From Pseudomonadota bacterium (GTDB taxonomy: Bacteria > Pseudomonadota > Alphaproteobacteria > Reyranellales > Reyranellaceae), in the NCBI GenBank assembly GCA_020160955.1, contig JAIUOX010000036.1, forward strand, positions 1-40,442: DNA of 40,442 bases. Reading direction: 5' to 3'. The position numbers were made by a program, and so were the translations under genes. Positions 1-7,491 of this stretch are shown here, piece by piece. The notes beneath the pieces were generated by a model, which was not told the origin of the DNA, ran no database searches, and saw only the letters and a list, made by a program, of their open reading frames with translations. How positions within the stretch are numbered: the first letter of the stretch is position 1; each line of letters opens with the position of its first letter.

Positions 1-1079
1 TGGCGACGCGGGTCGCGCCCGACCCGGCGCTGGTCGCGGCCTTCGCCGACCGCATCAACGCGGCGAAGAGCCCGGTGATCGTGTACGGCTCGGACATTGC
101 GCGCAGCCAGGCGTGGGACGCGGCGATCCGCTTCGCCGAGACGCTGGGCGTGCCGGTCTGGACTGCACCGTTCGCCGAGCGCACGCCGTTCCCCGAGAGC
201 CATCGCCAGCATGCCGGCGCGCTGCCGTCGGCGATCGGGCCGCTGGGACGGAAGCTCGCCGGCCACGACCTCGTGGTCGTCGTCGGCGCGCCGGTGTTCC
301 GCTACTACCCGATGGTCGCCGGCGACTACCTCGCCGCGGGCACGGCGCTGTTGCAGGTGACCGACGATCCCGGCATGGCGGCCAAGGCGCCGGTCGGCGA
401 CAGCCTGGTCGCCGATGCGAAGCTGTTCCTCGACGCGGTGCAGCCGCTCCTCACGAAGCGGACGCCCAGCGTCACCCGGCCGCTGCGCGCCCCACCGTCG
501 ACGCCCGACCTGACCGCCCAGCCGCTGGCCGGCGACGCCATCATGGCGGCGGTGCGCGCCGCCTGCCCGGCCGACTTCGTGCTGGTCGAGGAAGCGCCCT
601 CGGTGGTCAACGAGATGCAGGACCACTTCCGCATCGACCGGCCCGACACGTTCTACACCTTTGCTTCCGGAGGACTGGGCTGGGACATGCCGGCGGCGGT
701 CGGCCTCGCCCTGGCGGAACGCCAGTCGGGGCGCAAACGCCCGGTGATCGCCCTGATGGGCGACGGCTCGTTCCAGTACTCGGTGCAGGCGCTCTACACG
801 GCGGCGCAGCAGCAGGCGCACGTCGTGTTCGTGGTGCTGCAGAACCACGAGTACGCGATCCTCAAGAACTTCGCCGAGCTGGAGAAGACGCCGAACGTGC
901 CGGGCCTCGACCTGCCGGGCATCGACCTCGAGGCGCTGGCCAAGGGCTACGGCGTGCCGTCGCGCCTCGCGAAGACCGGCGCCGAGGTCACGGCCGCGGT
1001 GGCCGAGGCGATCGCCCGCCCCGGCCCGTCGGTGGTGGTGGTGCCGCTCACCCGCAAGCGGCACTCGCTGCTGGGCTAG
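1..1079 (+). CDS. mdlC: Benzoylformate decarboxylase-like TPP enzyme (5' end cut by window edge)
   Basis: A thiamine diphosphate-dependent 2-keto acid decarboxylase; the family converts benzoylformate to benzaldehyde and CO2. The reading frame is open from base 3, so the N-terminal PYR domain lies largely outside the window. What is visible is the middle domain (GAPVFRYY region) and the C-terminal PP domain, with the cofactor motif GDGS followed by QN and the hallmark segment VPGLDLPGIDLEALAKGYGV, which matches the same stretch of Pseudomonas putida MdlC as I remember it. One oddity: the P. putida sequence reads FRYH, containing the active-site His281, while this protein reads FRYY. A related aryl or branched 2-keto acid is therefore possible as substrate. 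The gene converges on a second TPP enzyme only 10 bp away. The C-terminal family call is firm; the substrate is not. Confidence 0.8.
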   Translation, partial: ATRVAPDPALVAAFADRINAAKSPVIVYGSDIARSQAWDAAIRFAETLGVPVWTAPFAERTPFPESHRQHAGALPSAIGPLGRKLAGHDLVVVVGAPVFRYYPMVAGDYLAAGTALLQVTDDPGMAAKAPVGDSLVADAKLFLDAVQPLLTKRTPSVTRPLRAPPSTPDLTAQPLAGDAIMAAVRAACPADFVLVEEAPSVVNEMQDHFRIDRPDTFYTFASGGLGWDMPAAVGLALAERQSGRKRPVIALMGDGSFQYSVQALYTAAQQQAHVVFVVLQNHEYAILKNFAELEKTPNVPGLDLPGIDLEALAKGYGVPSRLAKTGAEVTAAVAEAIARPGPSVVVVPLTRKRHSLLG

Positions 1080-1089
1080 AACCCAGGGC

Positions 1090-2808
1090 TCAGGCGAGGC
1101 CGCGGCGGGCGCGCTCGGCGTCGTCCCACGCGGTCAGCGCCTGGTAGTCGGGCACGAAGCCCAGCCCCTTGCGCGCGTCCGACGAGATCGCGGTCTGCGA
1201 GGTCACGACATCGACCACCGCCGGCGCATTGGCCAGCGCGCGCTGGATCGCCGCCGGCAGGTCGGCCGGGTTCTCGACGCGCTCGCCGTGGGCGCCGAGC
1301 GCCCGGGCCATCGCGGCATAGTCGGAGTGGCGCAACGTGGTGCCGACGACGCGGCCGCCGTAGTTGGCCTCCTGGTCGTAGCGCTCGATGTTCCACGCCG
1401 CGTTGTTCGACACGATGAACACCGCCTTGGCGCCGTGGCGCACCGCCGTGTCGATCTCCATGGCATTGATGCCATAGGCGCCGTCGCCGTTGACCGAGAT
1501 CACCTGGCGGCCGGGGCAGGCGAGCGCGGCGGCGATCGCGAACGGCACGCCGACGCCGAGGCAGCCGAAGGCGCCGGCATCGAGGTAGGTCTGGGCGTCC
1601 AGCCCGACGCGCGCGAACGACAGGAGGTCGCCGCCGTCGGCGATGCCGATGTAGTCGGGCGTCGCGTGCTGGCGGATCGCGTCGAAGATGGCGTTGGGGT
1701 GGATCTTGCCGTCGTCGCCGGTCGGCTTGCCGGGCTGCGCGGCCTTGGCCGAGCGCTCGACATGCCTGGCGCGCAGGCCGCCAGTCCATGCCGTGTCGGC
1801 ATTGCTGCGGCGATTGCCGGCTGCCTTGACCAGCGCCTCCAGCGCCAGGGCCGGCGTCGCCAGCAGCTCGGGCGCGCCGCGCCGGTTGTCGACCAGCTCC
1901 CCGGCGGTGTCGGCGATGCGCACGAAGCGGGCATGCGGGAACACCGCGGGCGAGCCGTAGCCCAGCTGGTAGTCGAGCTTGCGGCCGAGCACGAGCACGG
2001 TGTCGGCCTCGGTCATGGCGACGGCACGCATCGCGCCGACCACCGAGGGGTGCTCGGCCGGCACCAGGCCGCGGCTCTCCTGGGTGTCGAGGTAGACCGC
2101 GCCGGTGGCGTCGAGGAAGCGGACCAGCGCCTCGTTGGCGCCGCGCGCGCCGCGGCCGGTCACCACCAGCAGGCGCTTCGCGCCCCACAGCACGTCGACC
2201 GCGGCGGCGATCGCCGCCGGGTTGGGCGTCACCAGCCGCGGGCCGCGCGCCGTCATCCACTCGTCGAGCACGAGGTTGGGCGCGACGTGGGTGCGCAGCA
2301 CGTCGGTCGGGATCTCGATGTAGGACGGGCCGGGCTCGCCGAGGTCGCCGAAGGCGCGCGCCACCGCCTCGTCGAGTTCGCGCATCACCTGGTCGGCGAC
2401 GCGCGCGGTGCGGGAATAGCGGCACACCGGCTTCAGGATGTCGACGTGCGGGATGTCCTGCAGCGGGCCCATGTTGGCCTGCGGCCGCGAGGTGCAGCCG
2501 CCGATCAGCAGCACCGGCGCGCGGGCCAGGCTGGCGTTGGCCATCGCCGTCACGGTGTTGGTGACACCGGGCCCGGCCGTCACCATCGCCACGCCCAGCG
2601 TGCCGGTCAGCTCGGCATGGGCATGCGCCATGTGCACCGCGGCGCCCTCGTCGCGCACGTCGACGATGCGGATGCCGAGGCGGGCGACGTTGTCCCAGAT
2701 CGGCTGGATGTGGCCCCCCTGCAGGCCGAACACGCGGTCGACGCCGCGGCTCTTGAGGAAGTGCGCGATCCAGGCGGCGCAGGACTGCGGGTCTTGGTTG
2801 AGGTCCAT
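1090..2808 (-). CDS. Acetolactate synthase-like thiamine diphosphate enzyme, 572 aa
   Basis: A complete three-domain TPP enzyme of the acetolactate synthase / benzaldehyde lyase superfamily. The N-terminal PYR domain holds the catalytic Glu at about residue 54 ([16 protein letters not shown]). The PP domain has [13 protein letters not shown] and then SNN, the usual GDG-N(about 25)-NN metal/TPP motif. The C-terminus ([15 protein letters not shown]) is of the type seen in many catabolic ALS-like proteins. No regulatory subunit gene is nearby, and it sits last in an operon with an acyl-CoA ligase and a GntR regulator, so a role in branched-chain amino acid synthesis is unlikely. A lyase or decarboxylase acting on a keto acid or acyl-CoA is more plausible. 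The ATG at 2808 has GGAA about 8 bases upstream and lies 28 bp after the ligase gene. Substrate unknown. Confidence 0.85.
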   Translation of the reverse strand: MDLNQDPQSCAAWIAHFLKSRGVDRVFGLQGGHIQPIWDNVARLGIRIVDVRDEGAAVHMAHAHAELTGTLGVAMVTAGPGVTNTVTAMANASLARAPVLLIGGCTSRPQANMGPLQDIPHVDILKPVCRYSRTARVADQVMRELDEAVARAFGDLGEPGPSYIEIPTDVLRTHVAPNLVLDEWMTARGPRLVTPNPAAIAAAVDVLWGAKRLLVVTGRGARGANEALVRFLDATGAVYLDTQESRGLVPAEHPSVVGAMRAVAMTEADTVLVLGRKLDYQLGYGSPAVFPHARFVRIADTAGELVDNRRGAPELLATPALALEALVKAAGNRRSNADTAWTGGLRARHVERSAKAAQPGKPTGDDGKIHPNAIFDAIRQHATPDYIGIADGGDLLSFARVGLDAQTYLDAGAFGCLGVGVPFAIAAALACPGRQVISVNGDGAYGINAMEIDTAVRHGAKAVFIVSNNAAWNIERYDQEANYGGRVVGTTLRHSDYAAMARALGAHGERVENPADLPAAIQRALANAPAVVDVVTSQTAISSDARKGLGFVPDYQALTAWDDAERARRGLA

Positions 2809-2836
2809 GGCGTTTCCTTCGGGATGTTCGTTCGGA

Positions 2837-4399
2837 TCAGGAAGATCTCTTGGCCAGCAGGTCGCGCAGCTCGCGGTGCAGGACCTTGCCGGTGGCGGTG
2901 CGCGGCATCTGCTCCTCGCGCAGGAAGGTGATGGCGCGCGGCCGCTTGAAGCCGGCGATGCGGTCGCGGCACCAGTCGAGGATCTCGGATTCGCTGGCGC
3001 TGGCGCCGGCATGCAGCACGATCACTGCCTGCACCGCCTCGCCCCACTTGGCGTCGGGCACGCCGACCACGGCGACGTCCTTGACCTTGGGGTGGCCGCC
3101 CAGCAGCCCCTCGACTTCCGACGGGTAGATGTTCTCGCCGCCGGAGATGATCATGTTCTTCTTGCGGTCGATCAGCCGGATGTAGCCCTGGTCGTCGCGC
3201 AACGCCATGTCGCCGACCGAGCAGGCGCCGTCGCGGAATGCCTCGCGCGTCTTGTCGGGCAGGTTCCAGTAGCCGTCGAAGGTGTAGGGCGTCGACGAGT
3301 AGAGCTCGCCGGGCTGGCCGTCCGGCACCTCGTTGCCGTTCTCGTCGAGCAGGCGGATCGGCGGCGAGCCGATGCATTCGCGGCCGACCGAGCCCAGCTT
3401 GTCGAACTGCTCGTGCGGGTGGAGCATCGTCACCCAGCCGGCCTCGGTCGAGCCGTACAGCTCGAACAGGCCCGAATTGGCGAACATCTCCATGGTCGCG
3501 CGCTTGGTGTCCTCGCGCGCCGGTGCCGAGGAGATCATCAACTTGGACACGCGCTCGCACGGAAAGCGCTCGCGCACCGCGGCCGGCAGGCCGAGCATCA
3601 TGATGTAGTGGGTCGGCACCAGCGAGGTGAAGCTGGCGCGCGTCTCGCCCAGCGTGCGCAGGCAATGCTCGGGATCGAAGGTCTTGCGCGAGTAGATGGT
3701 GTTGGCCGCGCCGGCATAGAGGAACGAGCCGAAGAAATTCAGCGAGTTGGCGTGGCACATCGGCATGACCAGCAACGCGTCGTCGGTCGCGCCGACCGCC
3801 AGCTCGAGGTCGCTGACCAGCGCCAGCTGCGCGGCTGCGCGGTGGCTGCGGATCGCGCCCTTGGGCTTGCCGGTGGTGCCCGAGGTGTACATCAGGGTCC
3901 ACGGGTCGGCGCCGTGCACCGGCCGGCCGGGCTCGCTATCGCGCGCCGCCGCCATCAGCGTCTCGTAGTTCTGCCAGTCGCCGCGCGGCGCCTTCCCGCC
4001 GAACCGGACGATGCGCGAGGCCGGGACCGGCAGGTCGCTGCCCAGCTCCTCCAGCGGGCCGGCCAGGTCGTCCTGCACGATCAGCGCCGACGCGGCGCAG
4101 TCGCCGACGATGTAGGCGATCTCGCGCGCCACCAGCCGGAAGTTGACCGGCACGATCACCAGCCCGGCCTTGGCGCCGGCCAGGTAGATCTCGGCCCACT
4201 CGACGCAGTTGTAGGCCAGCACCGCGACGCGGTCGCCGTCGCCCAGGCCGAGGCCGACCAGCGCGTTGGCCAGCCGGCAGGCGCGCGCGTTCCACTGCGA
4301 CCAGGTCATCGCGCGCTCGAGGTCGCGGACGCCCAGCCGGTTCGGGTTGAGGCGGGCCTGCGCGCTGAGCGCCTGGCCCAGGGTCATCAGCTCGTTCAT
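2837..4399 (-). CDS. AMP-dependent acyl-CoA ligase, 520 aa
   Basis: An ANL-superfamily adenylate-forming enzyme that activates a carboxylic acid to its CoA thioester at the cost of ATP, in the cytoplasm. Visible motifs are the P-loop [17 protein letters not shown] (A3), LYGSTEAGW (A5), [20 protein letters not shown] with [11 protein letters not shown] (A7-A8), and the catalytic lysine near the C-terminus in [13 protein letters not shown] (A10). Length is normal for a medium-chain or aryl/carnitine-type CoA ligase. The ATG at 4399 is preceded by GGGAG about 8 bases away; an in-frame Met four codons later is a weaker alternative. It lies between a GntR-family regulator (29 bp upstream) and a TPP enzyme (28 bp downstream), so the three are probably one transcript. 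Family is certain; substrate cannot be read from sequence. Confidence 0.92.
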   Translation of the reverse strand: MNELMTLGQALSAQARLNPNRLGVRDLERAMTWSQWNARACRLANALVGLGLGDGDRVAVLAYNCVEWAEIYLAGAKAGLVIVPVNFRLVAREIAYIVGDCAASALIVQDDLAGPLEELGSDLPVPASRIVRFGGKAPRGDWQNYETLMAAARDSEPGRPVHGADPWTLMYTSGTTGKPKGAIRSHRAAAQLALVSDLELAVGATDDALLVMPMCHANSLNFFGSFLYAGAANTIYSRKTFDPEHCLRTLGETRASFTSLVPTHYIMMLGLPAAVRERFPCERVSKLMISSAPAREDTKRATMEMFANSGLFELYGSTEAGWVTMLHPHEQFDKLGSVGRECIGSPPIRLLDENGNEVPDGQPGELYSSTPYTFDGYWNLPDKTREAFRDGACSVGDMALRDDQGYIRLIDRKKNMIISGGENIYPSEVEGLLGGHPKVKDVAVVGVPDAKWGEAVQAVIVLHAGASASESEILDWCRDRIAGFKRPRAITFLREEQMPRTATGKVLHRELRDLLAKRSS

Positions 4400-4428
4400 C
4401 GTCGGCGCTCCCGGTGGTCGCGTGGGGG

Positions 4429-5112
4429 TCAGGCCGCGGTGGCGCGTTGCAGCGCCCCGGCCAGCCGGTCGGCCGCGCCGTCGACATGGCCGGCGGCCAG
4501 CGCCTGGGCGCGCACAGCATTTCCCGCGACGACGGCCGCGAGGATCTCGGCATGCTGCTTCCAGATCGCCGTGCCCGGCTGGGCGTGGCGCAGCACGTCG
4601 GCCATGACGCGGCGCAGGTAGCGCCAGTGCGGCTCCGCGGTCTGGGCGAGCAGGGGGTTGCCCGAGGCCTCGTACAGGAAGCGGTGGAAGTCGACGTCGC
4701 AACGCACCATGCGGCGCAACGAGGTGCCGCCCGCCGCCGCCTTGCCGGCCTGGACGAGGGCGCGGCCCCGGCGGTCGATGTCGCGCGCCACCTCCGCCGA
4801 GCCGGCGGCCCGCAGCGCGGCGCCGCGCACCGCGAGGCCGTCGAGGGCCGCCCGGATCTCGTAGTGCTGGCGCATCGTCGCGGGGTCGAGGGCGGTCACG
4901 CGCAGGCCGCGCGTGCCGATCTCCTCGACCAGCCCGTCGCTGCGGAGCAGGGCCATGGCCTGCTGGATCGGCTGGCGGGAGACGCCGAGCCGGGCCGCCA
5001 GCTCTTCCTGCACGAGGTGCGTGCCGGGCGCGAGGACGCCGTCGCAGATCTCGTCGAGGAGGGCCTGGTAGGCCTGGTCGGCGCGGCCGGGAACGGGGGT
5101 GATGGGCTTCAT
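4429..5112 (-). CDS. GntR family (FadR/FCD subfamily) transcriptional regulator
   Basis: A 227-residue regulator with an N-terminal winged helix-turn-helix (about residues 14-75; QEELAARLGVSRQPIQQAM is the recognition region) and a C-terminal all-helical FCD ligand domain. The FCD domain carries histidines typical of metal-assisted carboxylate binding (CDVDFHRFLYEASGN). FCD regulators usually repress nearby catabolic genes until an organic acid binds. Here it is the first gene of an operon with an acyl-CoA ligase and a TPP enzyme, so it probably controls itself and both of them. The ATG at 5112 is the only good start but has no clear Shine-Dalgarno; instead a 26-bp inverted repeat runs right over the start codon, suggesting autorepression and perhaps a leaderless message. 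Confidence 0.92.
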   Translation of the reverse strand: MKPITPVPGRADQAYQALLDEICDGVLAPGTHLVQEELAARLGVSRQPIQQAMALLRSDGLVEEIGTRGLRVTALDPATMRQHYEIRAALDGLAVRGAALRAAGSAEVARDIDRRGRALVQAGKAAAGGTSLRRMVRCDVDFHRFLYEASGNPLLAQTAEPHWRYLRRVMADVLRHAQPGTAIWKQHAEILAAVVAGNAVRAQALAAGHVDGAADRLAGALQRATAA

Positions 5113-5136
5113 GGAATTCTGAATTCAGAATGCCAT
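5111..5136. promoter_or_regulatory. 26-bp inverted repeat over the GntR start codon (putative operator)
   Basis: A near-perfect palindrome with one mismatched pair (24 of 26 positions symmetric). The core at 5116-5131, ATTCTGAATTCAGAAT, is perfect. It contains two GAATTC hexamers offset by 7 bp, and its left end overlaps the start codon of the GntR-family gene. Position and symmetry fit a dimeric GntR-type operator for autoregulation; which protein binds is inference. Confidence 0.7.
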
Positions 5137-5199
5137 AAGCTTGGGGCGGGGCCGAGTCAACCGGCGTCCGGCGTGTCATTCGAGGTGAAGCGAAACACC

Positions 5200-5260
5200 T
5201 GATACACGGCCTCCGTGGGCCGTACATGCTCGTTACAATCGAACGTCGATTGATACACGG
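5200..5260 (+). repeat. Two copies of TGATACACGG, 51 bp apart, upstream of flp
   Basis: The 10-mer TGATACACGG occurs at 5200-5209 and again at 5251-5260. Related octamers occur at 6495-6502 (TGATACCC) and 6516-6523 (TGATACAC). The two upstream of the pilin gene may be binding sites for a regulator; no known motif is recognised. A short inverted repeat (ACGGCC / GGCCGT, 5206-5223) overlaps the first copy. Confidence 0.35.
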
Positions 5261-5385
5261 AATGATTTTATCTGCGCTCAAGACGCAGTTACCCTCCGGT
5301 CAATTCAAGTCGCTTGAAGGCGAGGCAATTCCCAGTCGGCCTCGACGGAAGTTGGTCAAAATTCTCATTGATTAGGAGATTTCAC

Positions 5386-5547
5386 ATGCTGTCCATTTTT
5401 CGCCGCCTGATGAAGCACGAAGGTGGCGCCACGGCCATCGAGTACACGCTGATTGCCTCGCTGATCGCTGTCGCCGCCATCGTCGCGATGCGCACCGTCG
5501 GCACCAAGGTCAACGGCGTCCTGAGCAACGTCGCGAACGCGATGTAA
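5386..5547 (+). CDS. flp: Flp/Fap-type class IVb pilin, 53 aa
   Basis: A small pilin precursor of the tight-adherence (Tad) pilus. The N-terminus is a short basic leader ending in Gly-Gly, followed by ATAIEYTLIASLIAVAA, the conserved Flp motif with Glu at +5 and Tyr at +6 after the expected prepilin-peptidase cleavage between Gly14 and Ala15. One hydrophobic segment (about residues 18-36) forms the pilus core. The ATG at 5386 has AGGAG at 5374-5378; a TTG 24 codons upstream is less likely because it would add residues before the normal short leader. No other tad/cpa gene lies in the window, so this is a lone pilin gene, divergent from the GntR operon and closed by its own terminator. Confidence 0.93.
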   Translation: MLSIFRRLMKHEGGATAIEYTLIASLIAVAAIVAMRTVGTKVNGVLSNVANAM

Positions 5548-5578
5548 TTGGGGGGAAGCCGGCAACGGCTTGAGGGAG

Positions 5579-5606
5579 GGGCGGCCTTGGGGCCGCCCTT
5601 TCTTTT
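5579..5606 (+). terminator. Intrinsic terminator of flp
   Basis: An 8-bp perfect stem GGGCGGCC / GGCCGCCC with a TTGG loop (5579-5598), followed by a T-rich run (TTTCTTTTTT). It starts 31 bp after the pilin stop codon. Confidence 0.93.
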
Positions 5607-5625
5607 TTCCAGCGAGCCTTAGACA

Positions 5626-5662
5626 AAAAAGGGGGAGCCGGCAGGACCGGCTCCCCCTTTTT
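5626..5662. terminator. Bidirectional intrinsic terminator
   Basis: A perfect stem of about 16 bp (5626-5641 pairs with 5647-5662; core GGGGGAGCCGG / CCGGCTCCCCC) flanked by A-tract and T-tract. It works on paper in both directions. It lies 19 bp after the stop of the minus-strand lysozyme-like gene and also backs up the flp terminator. Confidence 0.93.
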
Positions 5663-5681
5663 CACTTTGGCGTTCGACGGC

Positions 5682-6230
5682 TCAGTGAACCTTGGAACCC
5701 TGCAGGGCCACCCAGTAGGCGCGGGCCAGGCCGGCCACGCGGTGGGCCTGGCTCATGTCGCCGACGGTGCGACGGGCGCCGACCCAGTCGATCCCGTCCG
5801 GGCCGAAGTAGGTCGAGATGCTCTCGCCGGTGAAGGCGCCGCTCTCGAGGCCGGCCAGCAGCACGTCGGCCGCGGTGTTCGGATCCATCAGCTTCTCGGG
5901 CTCGGCCACCAGGTCGACGCCGCACAGGTCGGAGGCCTTGGCGTAGAAGTCCTGGCCCGAGGCGCAGACGAAGCCGCGGCCGCGCCACGGCGACTCGACG
6001 CTCTCCTCCAGCGGGCGGAGCGCGCCGCCGGTCTCCCAGGTCGCGGTGGCCAGCGCGTAGGCCAGCGCCCGGGCGCAGACACCGCCGCGGGCCTGGCCGC
6101 GCTCGAGCAGCGCGACGCAGGCGGCCCGCTGCGCGTCGGTCAGCGGACGGCCGAAGATGCCGCGCTGGACGGCCTTGAGAAACAGGTGGCCGTCGAACGA
6201 CGGCTCACGCGCCATGGTGATCGCTTGCAT
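5682..6230 (-). CDS. GH19 chitinase/lysozyme-like protein without signal peptide, 182 aa
   Basis: Resembles the glycoside hydrolase 19 / phage endolysin fold. A helical core with LAYALATATWETGG carries the presumed general-acid Glu (about residue 66); GRGFVCASGQDFYAKA corresponds to the usual GRGFVQLTGRxNY substrate loop; the C-terminal part (DPNTAADVLLAGLESGAFTG) fits the same family. Oddities: no signal peptide or membrane segment is visible, and the loop has Cys-Ala where the family usually has Gln-Leu, so activity may be altered. It could be a domesticated endolysin or act on its own cell wall. The ATG at 6230 has GGGGAC about 5 bases upstream; a further in-frame ATG lies 5 codons in. Monocistronic, ended by the terminator at 5626-5662. 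Confidence 0.72.
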   Translation of the reverse strand: MQAITMAREPSFDGHLFLKAVQRGIFGRPLTDAQRAACVALLERGQARGGVCARALAYALATATWETGGALRPLEESVESPWRGRGFVCASGQDFYAKASDLCGVDLVAEPEKLMDPNTAADVLLAGLESGAFTGESISTYFGPDGIDWVGARRTVGDMSQAHRVAGLARAYWVALQGSKVH

Positions 6231-6252
6231 GTTGAGTCCCCACTTTTCCCTG

Positions 6253-6287
6253 CCGGTGCGGACGGCCCCACCCGTTACCCGCACCGG
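6253..6287 (-). promoter_or_regulatory. 5' UTR hairpin upstream of the lysozyme-like gene
   Basis: CCGGTGCGG (6253-6261) pairs perfectly with CCGCACCGG (6279-6287) around a 17-nt loop. It would sit in the leader RNA just before the ribosome-binding site of the gene starting at 6230. A regulatory role is inference. Confidence 0.4.
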
Positions 6288-6291
6288 TCCC

Positions 6292-6308
6292 CTTCGAACG
6301 ATTCGAAG
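6292..6308. promoter_or_regulatory. 17-bp perfect inverted repeat (putative operator)
   Basis: CTTCGAA-CGA-TTCGAAG, 62 bp upstream of the lysozyme-like gene and next to its probable transcription start. Symmetry and place suggest a dimeric repressor site; the regulator is unknown. Confidence 0.45.
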
Positions 6309-6319
6309 CACCCGGGGAC

Positions 6320-6347
6320 ACACTATCGACGCCGCGCCGGCCCGCAA
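6320..6347 (-). promoter_or_regulatory. Weak sigma-70-like promoter for the lysozyme-like gene
   Basis: On the minus strand TTGCGG (6347-6342) and TAGTGT (6325-6320) are separated by 16 bp. The match is modest; position relative to the operator-like repeat is the main support. Confidence 0.3.
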
Positions 6348-6623
6348 TTCACACGGTGTAACAATGCCGACGACTTGGTAACGAATCTCTCTTCCGAGTC
6401 TCCGTCAAAACCCGCCGCGACTCGCACGAGTCGCCCGCGAATCGGCGATTCCACCGCCGCACGGCCGCCGTTTGTATCGGGCTGAGACGAACGTCTGATA
6501 CCCAATGCCCGTCATTGATACACCGGCCGCGTTGCGACGAGGACGGTATCGGATAGGGTGGCCCCAGGTATCTCGAAGCGTTCGACAAGAACGTCCGGGC
6601 AAGACCCGGCGAGGGGCAAATGG

Positions 6624-6649
6624 GAAGGGCGGTCTGGGGGCCGCCCTTC
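6624..6649 (-). terminator. Terminator-like hairpin after the Crp/Fnr gene
   Basis: An 11-bp stem with one wobble pair (6624-6634 with 6639-6649), 19 bp beyond the stop codon. The following T-tract on the minus strand is poor, so termination may be weak. Confidence 0.5.
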
Positions 6650-6667
6650 TTGATTCCGGGTCGCGGC

Positions 6668-7399
6668 TCAGGCCGCCTGGCCGGGCGTCGCCTGCGCCTC
6701 GAGGTGGGACCGCGAGATCACGTAGGCCGTGCGCCCCACGACCTCGATCCATCCCTGGCGCCGCCACTCGCTGACCGTCCGGCTGACGCTCTCGCGCGCC
6801 ACGCCGGCCAACGCGGCGATGTCGGACTGCCGCATGTCGTGGCGTACGACCAGGCGGTCCGGGTCGGTCTTCGACATCTCGCCGAGGTGCTCGGCGATCT
6901 GCAGCAGGGCGCGGGCGACGCGCGCCGGCACGTTCAGGAAGCTGGCCGCCGCGGCGTCCTCGTCGGCATGGCGCAGTCGCGCCGCCAGCGTCTCGACCAG
7001 GTACTCGTGGATGTCGGGTGTGCGCTTCAGGGCCTCGAGGAACGCCGCGCGCGACACGAACGACAGGCGGCAGGGCCGCAGCGCGACGACGGTGGCCGAG
7101 CGCGGCAGGCCGTCGATCATCGCCAGCTCGCCGACGATCGCGCCGGGGCCGAGCACCGCGAGGATGCGCTGTTCGCCGGTCTCGGAGCGGCGGGCCACCT
7201 TCAGCACGCCCTGGTGCACGAAGTAGCAGCCGTCGCCCGGCTCGCCGTGCTCGAACAGCACCTGGTCCTCGGCGAGGGTCACCGTCTTGGCGGCGGTCTG
7301 TAACTGCTGCACGAACGGCTGCGGCAGGCCCAGCAGCGAGCGGTCCGCGCGCGGTGCGTCGCGGTCGGCAGCAGTCGGCATCACCCCAGGCCCCGTCAT
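6668..7399 (-). CDS. Crp/Fnr family transcriptional regulator, 243 aa
   Basis: An N-terminal cyclic-nucleotide-binding fold (about residues 28-145) is followed by a C-terminal winged helix-turn-helix (about 150-235). The phosphate-binding cassette reads GELAMIDGLPRSATVVAL with Arg100-Ser101, close to the E. coli CRP cassette, so a cyclic nucleotide ligand is plausible. No N-terminal cysteine cluster is present, which argues against an Fnr-type oxygen sensor. The recognition helix ARESVSRTV (R202, E203, R207) parallels SRETVGRIL of CRP, predicting a TGTGA half-site; exactly that site, TGTGA-N6-TCACA, lies 77 bp upstream of the start. ATG 7399 lacks a strong ribosome-binding site; ATG 7381 is an alternative. 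Divergent from a Bug-family gene it may also control. Confidence 0.93.
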   Translation of the reverse strand: MTGPGVMPTAADRDAPRADRSLLGLPQPFVQQLQTAAKTVTLAEDQVLFEHGEPGDGCYFVHQGVLKVARRSETGEQRILAVLGPGAIVGELAMIDGLPRSATVVALRPCRLSFVSRAAFLEALKRTPDIHEYLVETLAARLRHADEDAAAASFLNVPARVARALLQIAEHLGEMSKTDPDRLVVRHDMRQSDIAALAGVARESVSRTVSEWRRQGWIEVVGRTAYVISRSHLEAQATPGQAA

Positions 7400-7475
7400 G
7401 TCTTCGTCTTCGAATGCATCGGCGCCCGTCCCAAGCGAGCGCGACGAAGTCTAGGGCCCCGCGCCCGTGCCGCGC

Positions 7476-7491
7476 TGTGATCCCCCTCACA
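7476..7491. promoter_or_regulatory. Perfect CRP-type binding site
   Basis: TGTGATCCCCCTCACA matches TGTGA-N6-TCACA exactly, and one more flanking C/G pair is symmetric. It lies in the divergent region between the Crp/Fnr regulator (starts 7399, minus) and the Bug-family gene (starts 7641, plus). It fits autoregulation by the adjacent regulator, whose recognition helix has the CRP-type Arg/Glu/Arg residues. Confidence 0.75.

Larger units (their letters stand above)
6231..6667. other. 437-bp intergenic region between the lysozyme-like and Crp/Fnr genes
   Basis: No convincing gene. It holds the 5' region of the lysozyme-like gene (hairpin, 17-bp inverted repeat, weak promoter), small inverted repeats (CGACTCG-CA-CGAGTCG at 6418-6433; GAATC-GGC-GATTC at 6439-6451), two TGATAC motifs (6495, 6516), and the terminator-like hairpin after the Crp/Fnr gene. 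The short frames here are not supported by codon pattern or ribosome-binding sites. Confidence 0.6.

Noticed and set aside
1071..1086. Hairpin CTGGG/CCCAG over the stop of the first gene as a terminator
   Set aside because: Only 5 bp of stem and no T-tract; not enough to call.
2809..3012. Upstream ATG extending the TPP enzyme by 68 residues
   Set aside because: The extension overlaps the end of the acyl-CoA ligase gene and reads as a Ser/Ala/Pro/Arg-rich shadow, while ATG 2808 has a ribosome-binding site and family-like N-terminus.
5314..5385. TTG start that would lengthen the Flp pilin by 24 residues
   Set aside because: The ATG at 5386 has AGGAG at good distance and gives the normal short prepilin leader.
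6349..6588. Small open frames on the minus strand in the 6231-6667 intergenic region
   Set aside because: No ribosome-binding site, no recognisable domain, Arg/Ser-rich composition; the region looks regulatory.
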